Of a stretch of DNA of 64,000 nt, positions 1 through 8,967 are shown piece by piece. Below the pieces are notes generated by a model. It ran no database searches and was not told the origin of the DNA. It saw only the letters and a list, made by a program, of their open reading frames with translations. This DNA is from Thalassocella blandensis (GTDB taxonomy: Bacteria > Pseudomonadota > Gammaproteobacteria > Pseudomonadales > Cellvibrionaceae). The stretch's first letter is position 1; each line of letters opens with the position of its first letter. The translations under genes and the position numbers were made by a program. Location of the stretch: contig CABFPG010000003.1 of NCBI GenBank assembly GCA_902141825.1, positions 496,001 to 560,000 of the forward strand. The letters run 5' to 3'.

Positions 1-962
1 AAGGGATGTATAAAAACCTGGTCACCATTCGTACCTGGGTACTCTCCAGTGAAGCATATTGTGAAAAAAGCGAACGGCATATTTTATTTGACAATCGCTC
101 ACGGTTTCTCGGTTATTTTGATAACGGCGCATCTCCAGAAGAAACCCAACAGATCCTCAATCGAGAAAGAGCAAAACTGTTCCAGCAAGGTCGCGTTGAC
201 TACTTTGTCAAAGGCGCTGAAAATAAAATCGGTTACCCGTTTGCCCTGGGTTGCAATCAGCCGGATGCAGATCTTTCACTTTCATTTGCTCGATATTCCG
301 GGCAGGACACGGACGCGTTGCTCTGGGGTACCTGGGACGGCATGACCATTGGCGACAAACACAATTTGGTCTCACTACACAAAGCGCTGGACATCGTTTA
401 TCACGATCGTTTTAAGCGGCAGCATATTAGCTTACCAGAGGAAGTGTTAAGCACCTTAGCGGGTACAATTCTGATAGAGAGTGGTGGAAGAAAGCACGCA
501 CACTCCAATGCAAATGCCAGAGGGATTTTGCAATTGTCTCCCCAGGCATTAAACGATTGTAATCTGGCAGAGAAATTTCACTTTCATCGCATGGCTCAAA
601 TAGATTGTGCGTTTCAACTTCTGGAAATTAATCACCGTAATTTATTGCCGACATTTGAGAAGACATTTGCCGCCTTACCCAAGCACAAATCCGATCAACT
701 ATACGCTCTATTGTTAATTCAGGCATACCACGGTGGCGTTGGTCGCGTTAATGCCTTGATGACCGATGCTGAGCTCAACAAAGCCACACGCTATTTCGCA
801 AAACATCATGAACAATACTCGGCTGAAGATATCGCATTGGGTATGATCTACCATAATCTGGGCAGAAATCTATTTGGTTTCAGTTCTTTGTACTACGTCA
901 CCGATGTGGGTATTGCAAAACAACTTGTCTGCTCACGTTACACAAACCTTTCTGGCTGTTAA
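1..962 (+). CDS. SLT-type lytic transglycosylase-like protein, 5' end cut by window
   Basis: Probable murein-active or transglycosylase-like protein. The reading frame is open to the left edge, and the first ATG (position 6) has no room for a ribosome site, so the gene very likely starts outside the window. About 318 residues are visible. The middle resembles the SLT lysozyme-like fold: an ESGG segment carrying the candidate catalytic Glu near residue 154, GILQLS about 18 residues later (the G-I/L-x-Q signature), and an AYHGGVGRV segment like the AYNxGxGxV motif. The N-terminal ~140 residues match no family I recognise. A hairpin lies downstream at 1040-1060. The SLT call is from motifs; enzymatic activity is inferred. 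Confidence 0.6.
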   Translation, partial: GMYKNLVTIRTWVLSSEAYCEKSERHILFDNRSRFLGYFDNGASPEETQQILNRERAKLFQQGRVDYFVKGAENKIGYPFALGCNQPDADLSLSFARYSGQDTDALLWGTWDGMTIGDKHNLVSLHKALDIVYHDRFKRQHISLPEEVLSTLAGTILIESGGRKHAHSNANARGILQLSPQALNDCNLAEKFHFHRMAQIDCAFQLLEINHRNLLPTFEKTFAALPKHKSDQLYALLLIQAYHGGVGRVNALMTDAELNKATRYFAKHHEQYSAEDIALGMIYHNLGRNLFGFSSLYYVTDVGIAKQLVCSRYTNLSGC

Positions 963-1039
963 TGGCCCGACTAACAGCCAGAAGAAGAATCAATCTCGTC
1001 CTGTAGCCCTCACCAACGATCCCGAAGCAAAAACAAAAA

Positions 1040-1060
1040 AAGCGCCTGAAACAGGCGCTT
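1040..1060 (-). terminator. Hairpin terminator serving the minus-strand metalloprotease gene
   Basis: A perfect 9-bp stem, AAGCGCCTG / CAGGCGCTT with loop AAA, is flanked on its left by an A-rich tract at 1030-1039. Read on the minus strand this becomes a hairpin followed by a T-run, just past the stop at 1116. It may also stop read-through from the plus-strand gene ending at 962. Confidence 0.75.
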
Positions 1061-1115
1061 AAGCGTAGCAGTAAATTCTTTTAAATCTATAATCCTGTTG
1101 CCATACCTTGTGGCG

Positions 1116-2924
1116 TTACAATGGAGAAACTCTCACTGAGCTTAATTCATCATTAAAGCCATCATTGACCAGACAACTGTCGTCAGCCGTCACCGTAACG
1201 ACGTTACCGGTGAAATTGTAGTGCTGGAAAAGTTCGACTTTATAACCGGCGCTGACACTAAGCGAAGACACATCATCATTGCTGATCCCCATCGCCTGCA
1301 AATCTGCCAGAGTATATTCCCCGACCTCCAGAGCTACACCATAGCCACCATAATTACAGTGCTGGAACAGCGTCGCCACTTCGGTATTTTCTTTAGATAC
1401 ACGCACAGAAGTCAGCTGATCGTTAAAGTTATCATTGACCAGACAGGTATCATCACTGTCTTTAGACACAACAGTACCAGTCTGATTATTACCGTTAAAC
1501 ATTTCAATAATATATCCCTCGGGTACTCGCACAGATGAAATATCATTATCACGTATACCCAAGCCATTGAGCTGGCTGATGGAATAATTGCCCACATCCA
1601 AGGTTGCAGAATACCCTCCGTAGTTACAATGCTGATACAAAGTTACACCATTGCCAGGAGGAGGCGTTACAGTGGGAGTAGGTGTTGGGGTTGGTGTCGG
1701 ACCGGAAATATCATCCAGACAGCTGGCAGATGCAACTACCGGGGCCATTTGGTTGATGCTGCATTGAGAAAACTGGTCGCTGCCATTAAGACCGGGGTTC
1801 ATCAAATAGCTTCCGGGTGTTGACGAACATGCGGAGCCAGACTGATTGTCATGAGGCGCCCCCATGTTGTGGCCAAACTCGTGCGCCGCGGTTAATGCAC
1901 CATATACGCCGCGATTTCCCATTTGAGATGTCCCGGTGCCATGACCAGTACAAACGGCTCTCATATAGGCAACACCAATAACATTCCCGTCAAACTCTTT
2001 CCCTGAAAACAAATGCGCTAAACCCGAATTACCTACGTTGCTGTTCACGTAAGAATTGAACTGACCCAGCAGCGTGCCCGCATCTGTAGAAGTTAAAGGA
2101 CCGTTATTCGACAAGGGAATAATTCTGTCGATATAAAACTGTACACCTACCTGTTCAGAAAAAATCCCATCAACCACGTTCATTTGGGAGATTACCTGGC
2201 CGTCCACATCACCGTTACTGGACGCTACGTATTGGGTGTCAGCAACAACGGTGACGTTGACGCGCTTCTCAGCGGCCAATGCCATCGGATATTCTTCTGC
2301 CGCTTGCTCCTGTAATTCTTCCACCAGCTTTTTATAAGATGCCTGTTTGGCAGCAGCTTTGGCGGTTGCTTCTTCCGCACCGCATGCGGCAGTATCCATC
2401 GTATCGGACATACGATAAATGACTTCTTTGGATTTATTTTTACTGAAATCTCGCTTGAGCCATTTCGACATCTCGGGCTCAACCACTTGAGTTTGATCTA
2501 TGATAAATAACTCAACACCATCAAAAATTGCACCCGTCATAACGCCGTTGTGACTGGTTAAACGCACCCAGGAATCAGCAATGCCTTCAATATTCCCTTT
2601 AAAGGTGACTGCACTGGAACGACCTTGCAATTTGCTTCTAAATCGCGTGTTTTCATACAAATTTAGCAAAAACGTTTGACCGTAAGCGTCAAACTCCATT
2701 TGAGTCATCGGACTTTCGTCTTCAGCTGACCTTTTAAAGAGCCTGGGGCTGTTCGCCTTAAACGTATATTGAAAAGATTCTGCCTCTAAAATTTCACGCT
2801 CGCCTCTCGCTGAAGCTTGCGTACTAGCTGCAATCGCTGCAGCGGAAAACATTAAAGGGAGTAACAGTTTTTGGAATTTGGAAAGTTTATAACGTGCGGG
2901 ATGGGGTTGGGTATTGAACTGCAT
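1116..2924 (-). CDS. Secreted zinc metalloprotease with two beta/gamma-crystallin domains
   Basis: 602-residue predicted extracellular metalloendopeptidase. A signal peptide ends near residue 39 (ASA). A propeptide-like region follows, then a reprolysin-like (M12-type) domain with the full zinc site HEFGHNMGAPH at residues 348-358. A Pro-Thr linker lies near 407-417. The C-terminus has two homologous ~85-residue units, each opening with LYQHCNYGGY or LFQHCNYGGY, typical of beta/gamma-crystallin domains. Each unit keeps two Ca-binding motifs of the [ND][ND]xx[ST]S type: DNDISS and NDQLTS in the first, NDDVSS and NDELSS in the second. The start has a good AAGGAA site. It is a single gene. The crystallin part may be a Ca-dependent stabiliser or a binding module; its target is unknown. 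Confidence 0.85.
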   Translation of the reverse strand: MQFNTQPHPARYKLSKFQKLLLPLMFSAAAIAASTQASARGEREILEAESFQYTFKANSPRLFKRSAEDESPMTQMEFDAYGQTFLLNLYENTRFRSKLQGRSSAVTFKGNIEGIADSWVRLTSHNGVMTGAIFDGVELFIIDQTQVVEPEMSKWLKRDFSKNKSKEVIYRMSDTMDTAACGAEEATAKAAAKQASYKKLVEELQEQAAEEYPMALAAEKRVNVTVVADTQYVASSNGDVDGQVISQMNVVDGIFSEQVGVQFYIDRIIPLSNNGPLTSTDAGTLLGQFNSYVNSNVGNSGLAHLFSGKEFDGNVIGVAYMRAVCTGHGTGTSQMGNRGVYGALTAAHEFGHNMGAPHDNQSGSACSSTPGSYLMNPGLNGSDQFSQCSINQMAPVVASASCLDDISGPTPTPTPTPTVTPPPGNGVTLYQHCNYGGYSATLDVGNYSISQLNGLGIRDNDISSVRVPEGYIIEMFNGNNQTGTVVSKDSDDTCLVNDNFNDQLTSVRVSKENTEVATLFQHCNYGGYGVALEVGEYTLADLQAMGISNDDVSSLSVSAGYKVELFQHYNFTGNVVTVTADDSCLVNDGFNDELSSVRVSPL

Positions 2925-3548
2925 TGTTGTATTTCCTTTTTATAAAGGTTTATTTTTTAAAATCGTTATCATGTAATTGTCGCTATGAACGATTTTTCAA
3001 CAATGCCATACTAATTGCGCCTGGTTTAAAAAAATACAAATTGAATCACAACCAACTGTTTGACACCTGAATCTTCTTCTTTTTGTGCTCCTATTCAATT
3101 TTTTGCTTTTTTGAGAACAAACTTAATAAATCATAATAAGTTTAATTAAAAAAGCATCTAAGCTTCCAGGCAAGACCTCTCTCATTTGTGATACAGCACA
3201 AAGACTGATTTTGCTTTTTCATTTTGAGCGATAAAAGTTTTAAATTAAAACTTTTCTGCATTGACTTAAAAAATGGATTCAGAAGAGATTTAAGTAAAAA
3301 TTCAAGAAAAACGTCTAAAAATAAAATTTATAAAAGAGTTTAAAAAAAGAACTTAAAAAAAAGAAATTTAAGAAAAGAACTTAAAAGAAAGAAACTCTGA
3401 GTTATCCGCTCCACAGCATTGGACGCAGCCCCAGGGGGCAATGAAACTCCGCACCGAATCATCAATATGACCTCCCCTTTTACAAAAAGAGGTGGTCACA
3501 TTGACGGCTGACAACTGAGTTCCATCATGTTCAGCCTGGACGAATGAA
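2925..3548. other. AT-rich intergenic region with inverted repeat and degenerate tandem units
   Basis: 624 bp between the metalloprotease start and the nfeD-like stop, with no credible gene. It holds a perfect 10-bp inverted repeat (AAAAGTTTTA, 3-nt spacer, TAAAACTTTT) at 3233-3255. It also holds a purine-rich stretch of 12-15 nt units ending in TTA (about 3331-3383). It must contain the metalloprotease promoter, but no clear -35/-10 pair stands out. Confidence 0.6.
3331..3383. repeat. Degenerate 12-15 nt A/G-rich tandem units
   Basis: Successive units read taaaagagttta, aaaaaagaactta, aaaaaaagaaattta and agaaaagaactta, followed by a further decayed copy. The strand bias (almost no C) and drifting unit length suggest slippage-generated DNA rather than a protein-binding array. 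Confidence 0.5.
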
Positions 3549-4013
3549 TTACACAGGCTTGACGTGCATTTTTCCTACGGCAGTTTTTACCACTTCCACT
3601 TCTGTTCCTGCGGCTAGCACTTCTTGCTCACCTTCCAGAATAAGCTTCCATTCGATACCAGAATATTTGTGTGAAATGGTGTTGCCTTTAGCTAGCTCTT
3701 CACCAATGTGAAACGTTAATCCCTTAAATACATTGGGTTGATCCTGAGGAGACTGGTGATTCGCCTGAAGATCTCGCATTGGCTTCCACAGCACAACGGC
3801 CGCGATCAAAGAACTGATTCCCACAGATCCCGCAGCGGCAAATATGGATTCGGGAATTACACCAAAAAACATCAGTAAGCTGCTTACTAGAAAGCCAATG
3901 GACAAGAAGATCAGAAAGATCGTTCCAAAACCGAAAACAGCAATTTCTATCGCGGCTAATGCCAGACCTGTAACGGCCAATAGCGTTGGCATACTCATCA
4001 CGGATTCAAACAT
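3549..4013 (-). CDS. NfeD-like membrane protein
   Basis: 154-residue short-form NfeD family protein, the usual partner of SPFH/stomatin proteins in membrane-domain organisation or quality control. The N-terminal half is hydrophobic, with about three to four membrane segments (residues ~5-75). The C-terminal ~70 residues form the small OB-fold-like NfeD domain (GLTFHIGEEL...GIEWKLIL...VEVV). The frame is open further upstream into the neighbouring gene, but the start at 4013 has an excellent GGGAGG site and avoids overlap. It lies 13 bp downstream of the SPFH gene, so the two are almost certainly one operon. Confidence 0.85.
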   Translation of the reverse strand: MFESVMSMPTLLAVTGLALAAIEIAVFGFGTIFLIFLSIGFLVSSLLMFFGVIPESIFAAAGSVGISSLIAAVVLWKPMRDLQANHQSPQDQPNVFKGLTFHIGEELAKGNTISHKYSGIEWKLILEGEQEVLAAGTEVEVVKTAVGKMHVKPV

Positions 4014-4026
4014 ATATGCCTCCCAT

Positions 4027-4968
4027 TTATTTATCAACTTTGGTTGCGTTGTAAATACTGACCGCTTCTGCCACCACTGCAGCAGCATTTGTTCCAGTAT
4101 CCGGCAGTAAAACCACAGAGGATTCTTTTGCTATTGCATGCTTTGCGTCTATTGCCCGTGTTGCCAAATCCAACTGTACAGCTGCGCGTCCCTCTTCGGT
4201 TCTAGCCGCTTCACCAACAGTTTTAAGGGCGTGCGCTTTTGCTTCTGCCACAGCCACAATGGCTTTTGCTTCACCTTCAGCTTTTAATATCTGTTCAGCC
4301 TTGTCGGCTTCAGCTTCCAATACTTGTGCTTGCTTTTCACCTTCGGCACGATTAATTGCTGCTTGTCGATCTCCTTCCGACTCCAGAATTTTTGCACGGC
4401 GTTCACGCTCAGCCCGCATCTGAGATTCCATCGCAGACATGACAGAAGTAGGCGGTACGATATCTTTAATCTCATAACGTAAAACAACCACACCCCAAGG
4501 CTCAGCGGCATCATTAATAGAATGAACGATATTGGAGTTCAACTGGTCACGCTCTTCAAATGTTTTATCCAGTTCAATTTTACCAATCTCCGAACGCATG
4601 GTTGTTTGTGCCAGCTGTTGAACAGCAAACACATAGTCTTCCACACCGTAAGACGCTTTGTAGGGATCGACCACACGGAAATATAAAACACCATCTACAG
4701 TCAGCGAGATATTATCCTTGGTGATAGCGCTTTGACTGGGAACGTCATGCGCCTGTTCTTTTAAAGAGCGATCATGAGCAACAACGTCCATAAACGGAAT
4801 GATGACATTCACTCCAGCTTCCATGGTTTTATTATATTTACCAAATCGTTCGATGACGTAAGCACGATTTTGCGGCACAAACTTGATTGACATCTTGAGT
4901 AAAATGACAATCAAAATTAATGACACTGCTTCAATAGAAAATAAAAAGTTAAGAAGTGTAGTTTCCAT
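4027..4968 (-). CDS. qmcA: SPFH/Band 7 (stomatin-like) membrane protein, QmcA type
   Basis: 313 residues. One N-terminal membrane segment (about residues 5-27) is followed by a Band 7 domain beginning VPQNRAYVIERFGKY and ending near residue 170. A long Ala/Glu/Lys-rich coiled coil (about 180-265) suits oligomerisation. It matches the paraslipin/QmcA branch that partners NfeD proteins in E. coli and many other bacteria. The start has an AGGAAAT site. Likely role: scaffold of a membrane microdomain or membrane-protein quality control, inferred from the family. The qmcA symbol rests on family resemblance and pairing. Confidence 0.85.
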   Translation of the reverse strand: METTLLNFLFSIEAVSLILIVILLKMSIKFVPQNRAYVIERFGKYNKTMEAGVNVIIPFMDVVAHDRSLKEQAHDVPSQSAITKDNISLTVDGVLYFRVVDPYKASYGVEDYVFAVQQLAQTTMRSEIGKIELDKTFEERDQLNSNIVHSINDAAEPWGVVVLRYEIKDIVPPTSVMSAMESQMRAERERRAKILESEGDRQAAINRAEGEKQAQVLEAEADKAEQILKAEGEAKAIVAVAEAKAHALKTVGEAARTEEGRAAVQLDLATRAIDAKHAIAKESSVVLLPDTGTNAAAVVAEAVSIYNATKVDK

Positions 4969-5760
4969 GAATGATTTCCTATGCGAGTGAATATTACTAT
5001 TTTATATGTAAAAAAAGTTATGCCGATATCACGCAAAATGCAATACGTATCAGGCAAATTAATATAAAAATAGAACGCCTTTCCTGAATGAACATGAACC
5101 TGTCAGTCTGCAGCACTCTGGATAGCACTGATAAGCCCCAATGAAAGTTCTATAGCAAACTTCAATAAGACGTAAAGTGAACCACAGAACAAGGACAGGA
5201 ATATATCTGCCCCTAAGTTCATCCCTTATAAAATGAGGTCTATGTGTCAACTTTTCAAGACGACAGCCATCAGTTGGCAATGCAGCCTGACGATGAATGT
5301 AACTGGACAGAAGATCCATCTGAGCATCCATCTTGACTATAACAGATTGACTATAACAGAAAAGCCATGGCAGCAAGACTACAAAAATGTTTGCACTGCA
5401 GCACCGTAGCATCGCATCAGAGAGCGTTTGGCTGGCTCAAAAATGCAGGAGTAATAATACAGGAGAAAACACCGCCACTTGGCACAAGACAGATCACTTT
5501 TCATCCAGTTTATTTACGATTTACAAACGCTTGGGAATCAACCAGCCTGCGCTGAAGGAAAACAAACTACCTCGTGTTTGCACCAGACGCTTGCCGTCGC
5601 GTATATTTGTCTTCTTAACCAATTAACCGACAAATGGCGAGCGGGACATGGCACAATGACGACGGAGATGATGACGGGACAAAAAGCATCCGCTTCGTAT
5701 TCAACACTCGTAAGACTAACTCGGTGGAATTAGAACCAAAAGGACTCGTTCGCTACACTT
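4969..5760. other. 792-bp intergenic region with no convincing gene
   Basis: It separates the minus-strand SPFH gene from the plus-strand exporter operon and must hold both promoters. The only clear structure is an exact 14-bp tandem duplication (TTGACTATAACAGA twice) at 5333-5360. Small open frames on both strands show no family resemblance and no good ribosome sites. Confidence 0.5.
5333..5360. repeat. Exact 14-bp tandem duplication (TTGACTATAACAGA x2)
   Basis: Two abutting identical copies. Each contains a TTGACT hexamer like a -35 box and a TATAAC hexamer like a -10 box. The distance from the first TTGACT to the second TATAAC is 13 nt, too short for a standard sigma-70 promoter, so promoter function is doubtful. 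Confidence 0.6.
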
Positions 5761-6447
5761 ATGATTCAGCTCAGTAATCTACATAAATACTACGGCGACA
5801 AGAACCGCCAGCTTCATGTCCTAAAAGGCATTGATGTGACTATCGAGGAAGGCGAGCTGACCGCCATCATGGGCTCCTCCGGCTCCGGCAAATCCACCTT
5901 GCTCAATATACTTGGCATACTCGATCATTTCGATGAGGGTCGCTATTTATTAGACCAGCAGGAAATCACCAAACTCACGGAAAAGCAGGCTGCGTATTTT
6001 CGGAATAAATTTATAGGTTTTGTCTTTCAGTCATTTAACCTTCTGTCCTTTAAAAACGCGACAGAAAATGTGGCGCTACCACTGTATTACCAGAAAGTGG
6101 GTCGCCGCGAGCGAAACAAAAAAGCGGCGGAACTGCTGGAGATGGTGGGCCTTGGCGACCGAGCAGAGCATATGCCCAATCAGCTCTCCGGCGGACAGAA
6201 ACAACGTGTGGCCATCGCCAGAGCGCTCGTCACCAACCCCCGAGTGATCCTCGCCGACGAACCAACGGGTGCATTAGATAGCAAAACCACCCAGGAGATT
6301 ATGCAACTCTTTAAAGAAGTTCACGGCCAGGGCAAAACCATTGTGATTGTCACCCATGAAAAAGAGATTGCCGATGCCTGCGAACGTCTTATTGTTTTGC
6401 GTGATGGGCAAATTGCCAATACCACTAGCAAAGTGAGTCCCCTGTGA
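5761..6447 (+). CDS. ABC exporter ATPase (MacB/LolD type)
   Basis: 228 residues, the length of stand-alone LolD/MacB-type ATPases. Walker A is GSSGSGKST (near residue 39), the signature is LSGGQKQR, Walker B is [12 protein letters not shown] and the switch His is in VTHEKE. It should power the two permeases that follow. The frame overlaps the first permease by 4 bp (GTGA), indicating translational coupling. The only SD-like sequence (AAAAGGA) sits about 15 nt before the ATG, which is loose. Part of a four-gene exporter with 6444-10047. Confidence 0.9.
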   Translation: MIQLSNLHKYYGDKNRQLHVLKGIDVTIEEGELTAIMGSSGSGKSTLLNILGILDHFDEGRYLLDQQEITKLTEKQAAYFRNKFIGFVFQSFNLLSFKNATENVALPLYYQKVGRRERNKKAAELLEMVGLGDRAEHMPNQLSGGQKQRVAIARALVTNPRVILADEPTGALDSKTTQEIMQLFKEVHGQGKTIVIVTHEKEIADACERLIVLRDGQIANTTSKVSPL

Positions 6448-7700
6448 ACCTCGCTGATGCGTTGCAAGAAATCCTATTCAGTCTAAAGCAAAATAAATTG
6501 CGGACATTTCTAACGGGTTTCGGTGTGTTCTGGGGCATTTTTATGCTGATTCTGCTTTTGGGAGCAGGCACTGGCTTGCGCAACGGTGCCGAAGCGGAAT
6601 TCACCTCAGACGCACGCGACAGCGTCTGGCTGTTTTCCCGCAGAACTTCTGTGCCTTATATGGGGTTAAATGCCAATCGAGATATTCGATTTACATCGCA
6701 TGACCTCGAGGCCATATTGCGCGATATTCCTGGAATTAAGTATGCATCGGCTGAAAACCCTGTGGGCTCTACCAGTCGAGCCGATATAGTGGTTCGAGTT
6801 AAAGATCGCTCTGCAAATTTTGGTGTATTTGGTGTTGCGGAAAATTATTTCCACATAAAGAAATACCAGGATGTTTTGCACGGGCGAAAGCTCAATGCGC
6901 AGGATGAACAACTACAGCGAAAAGTCGCTTACATTGGTAAACCAGTCGCCGACCAGCTTTTTCCCAATCAAAACCCGATTGGCAAAAATATCGAAATTAA
7001 TCAGATTACATTTAAAGTCGTTGGCGAGTTTTTTGATAAAGGCCGCAATGGACAAATGTCTGAGCGTATTTATATACCGATGAGCATTTTCCAGAAAGCC
7101 TGGGGCCAGGGTCAACACTACTACCGCATCCTCACCTATCAACCAGAAAGCAATGTCGATCCCATCGCCGTTGAACAACAGGTCGTAAAGTTATTGAAAC
7201 AACGGCACCGCGTAGCCCCCCAGGACCGAAGTGCCATTCAATCGCATAACATGGTGCAGCAGGTCAAAGAAGTAAACGCCTTGTTCGCAGCGATTAACAG
7301 CTTTATCTGGTTTGTCGGGATAGGTACTTTAACAGCCGGAATTGTTGGCATCAGTAATATTATGCTGATCACGGTAAAAGAGCGCACGGTAGAAATAGGC
7401 GTTCGAAAAGCCCTGGGAGCCAGGCCCATCAATATTATTTCAGCCCTGTTATTTGAATCCGTTTTAATTACTGCCGTGGCAGGCTACGTTGGCCTGGTGT
7501 GTGGTGTGGGCTTGCTGGAACTGGTGAATTATATACTCAAGGTGATTCAAGTCGAACTGCCCTACTTTCACCGGCCCGAAGTCGATTTTCAATTGGCCAT
7601 CACCGCCATTTGTATTTTGATATGTGTCGGCGTTATCGCAGGCTTTGCTCCCGCCTGGCGTGCGGCAAGGATTTCACCAGTGGAGGCCATGCGAAACTGA
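6444..7700 (+). CDS. ABC exporter permease 1 (MacB-PCD/FtsX type)
   Basis: 418 residues with the MacB architecture: one N-terminal membrane helix (FWGIFMLILLLGAGTGL), a ~230-residue periplasmic core domain, then three C-terminal helices with the FtsX signature region (VKERTVEIGVRKALGA). It starts with GTG at 6444, overlapping the ATPase stop. Its own stop overlaps the next ATG (TGATG). It is clearly homologous to the next gene, so the transporter is probably a heterodimer. The substrate is unknown; MacB relatives export peptides, lipoproteins, toxins or siderophores. Confidence 0.9.
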   Translation: MNLADALQEILFSLKQNKLRTFLTGFGVFWGIFMLILLLGAGTGLRNGAEAEFTSDARDSVWLFSRRTSVPYMGLNANRDIRFTSHDLEAILRDIPGIKYASAENPVGSTSRADIVVRVKDRSANFGVFGVAENYFHIKKYQDVLHGRKLNAQDEQLQRKVAYIGKPVADQLFPNQNPIGKNIEINQITFKVVGEFFDKGRNGQMSERIYIPMSIFQKAWGQGQHYYRILTYQPESNVDPIAVEQQVVKLLKQRHRVAPQDRSAIQSHNMVQQVKEVNALFAAINSFIWFVGIGTLTAGIVGISNIMLITVKERTVEIGVRKALGARPINIISALLFESVLITAVAGYVGLVCGVGLLELVNYILKVIQVELPYFHRPEVDFQLAITAICILICVGVIAGFAPAWRAARISPVEAMRN

Positions 7701-8947
7701 TGTTTGATCTGGATCGATGGCGAGAAATCCTGTTTACCTTTCAGCAGCATAAAATGCGAACGCTATTGACTGCCTTTGGCGTTTTTTGGGGCATATTCAT
7801 GCTTGTCATGCTTTTAGGGGTTGGCAAAAGTTTACAGCAAGGTTCCGTTAAAAATTTTGGGGGGCATACCAATACCATCTGGATGTGGAGCGGTTCCGCC
7901 ACACAAATTCCCTATAAAGGTCTCCCCACTGGCAGACGGGTCACACTAAAAGATGGTGATCTTGCCGCTCTTCGAAAGTTGCCAGAATTGGGCTTATCCA
8001 GCAGTGTCAATAACCTCGGTGGATGGATGGTCAACCAGTACATCGTGCGTAAAAGCAAAAGCGGAACATTTCCCACCAGCGGCGTAGAACCGGAAATTTT
8101 CACCCTCTCGGGTTATACCATGCTGCAAGGTCGTGCCATCAATGATCTGGATTTTAAAGAGAAGCGAAAAATTGCGGTTATTGGGCCAACGGTAGCCGAT
8201 ATTCTGTTTGAACCGGGAGAGTCCCCAATAGGTGAAGAGCTGGAGATTGGCGGCGTGAACTTCACGGTTATTGGTGTTTTTCTTGGTCGCGAAGATGACC
8301 AGGAAGATCAGGAAAAAATTCTGCTGCCCAATTCAACACTGCGAACCACCTTTAATCAAACCGGATGGATCGGCCATTTTCAACTGGCCCCCAAACCTGG
8401 TATCAACGCCGCTGTACTGGAACAAAAAGCCAAAGCGGTCATCATGTCTCGCCACCACATTCACCCGAGCGATATGAATGTGGTAGGAACATACAACGCG
8501 CAGAAAGATTTTGATAAAGTGAACGGCTTATTTACCGGTATTAAAGTATTTAGCTGGGTTGTAGCAATCGGGACGATTATCGCCGGGGTGGTAGGTGTCG
8601 GAAACATCATGTTGATTATTGTCAAAGAGCGCACGCGAGAGATTGGTCTGCACAAAGCACTGGGTGCAACGCCCTCTCACATTATCGGCACGATCCTGAT
8701 GGAAACCCTGATCATCACCTTGATCTCGGGGTATCTGGGCTTAGCCGTGGGTGTTTTTTGTCTGGAAGGACTCACCAGTTTTCTCGGACAACAGCATGAT
8801 GTTGATATGTTTGCCAATGCTGAAATTGACTTTACTACCGCTCTACTGGCATTAGCAGCGTTGGTGGTGGCCGGATGTTTTGCGGCCATACTTCCGGCGA
8901 GTAAAGCGGCGAGTGTTGACCCGATTGTCGCACTGCAAGATGAATAA
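7700..8947 (+). CDS. ABC exporter permease 2 (MacB-PCD/FtsX type)
   Basis: 415 residues from the ATG at 7700, which overlaps the previous stop by one base. The frame stays open further upstream, but that would bury it in permease 1. It has the same plan as its neighbour: N-terminal helix (FWGIFMLVMLLGVG), periplasmic MacB core, and three C-terminal helices with VKERTREIGLHKALGA. The divergence between the two permeases suggests distinct halves of a heterodimer rather than a recent duplication. Confidence 0.9.
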   Translation: MFDLDRWREILFTFQQHKMRTLLTAFGVFWGIFMLVMLLGVGKSLQQGSVKNFGGHTNTIWMWSGSATQIPYKGLPTGRRVTLKDGDLAALRKLPELGLSSSVNNLGGWMVNQYIVRKSKSGTFPTSGVEPEIFTLSGYTMLQGRAINDLDFKEKRKIAVIGPTVADILFEPGESPIGEELEIGGVNFTVIGVFLGREDDQEDQEKILLPNSTLRTTFNQTGWIGHFQLAPKPGINAAVLEQKAKAVIMSRHHIHPSDMNVVGTYNAQKDFDKVNGLFTGIKVFSWVVAIGTIIAGVVGVGNIMLIIVKERTREIGLHKALGATPSHIIGTILMETLIITLISGYLGLAVGVFCLEGLTSFLGQQHDVDMFANAEIDFTTALLALAALVVAGCFAAILPASKAASVDPIVALQDE

Positions 8948-8967
8948 TAGACGCTAACAGGATTGTT

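Noticed and set aside
5333-5357. TTGACT...TATAAC as a promoter for the exporter operon
   Set aside because: Spacer is 13 bp and the match arises from a 14-bp duplication; it also lies ~400 bp before the first gene.
5059-5412. 117-codon minus-strand frame in the SPFH-exporter gap
   Set aside because: Composition looks random, with an implausible Cys/Arg-rich content and no recognisable domain; other frames of the gap are equally open.
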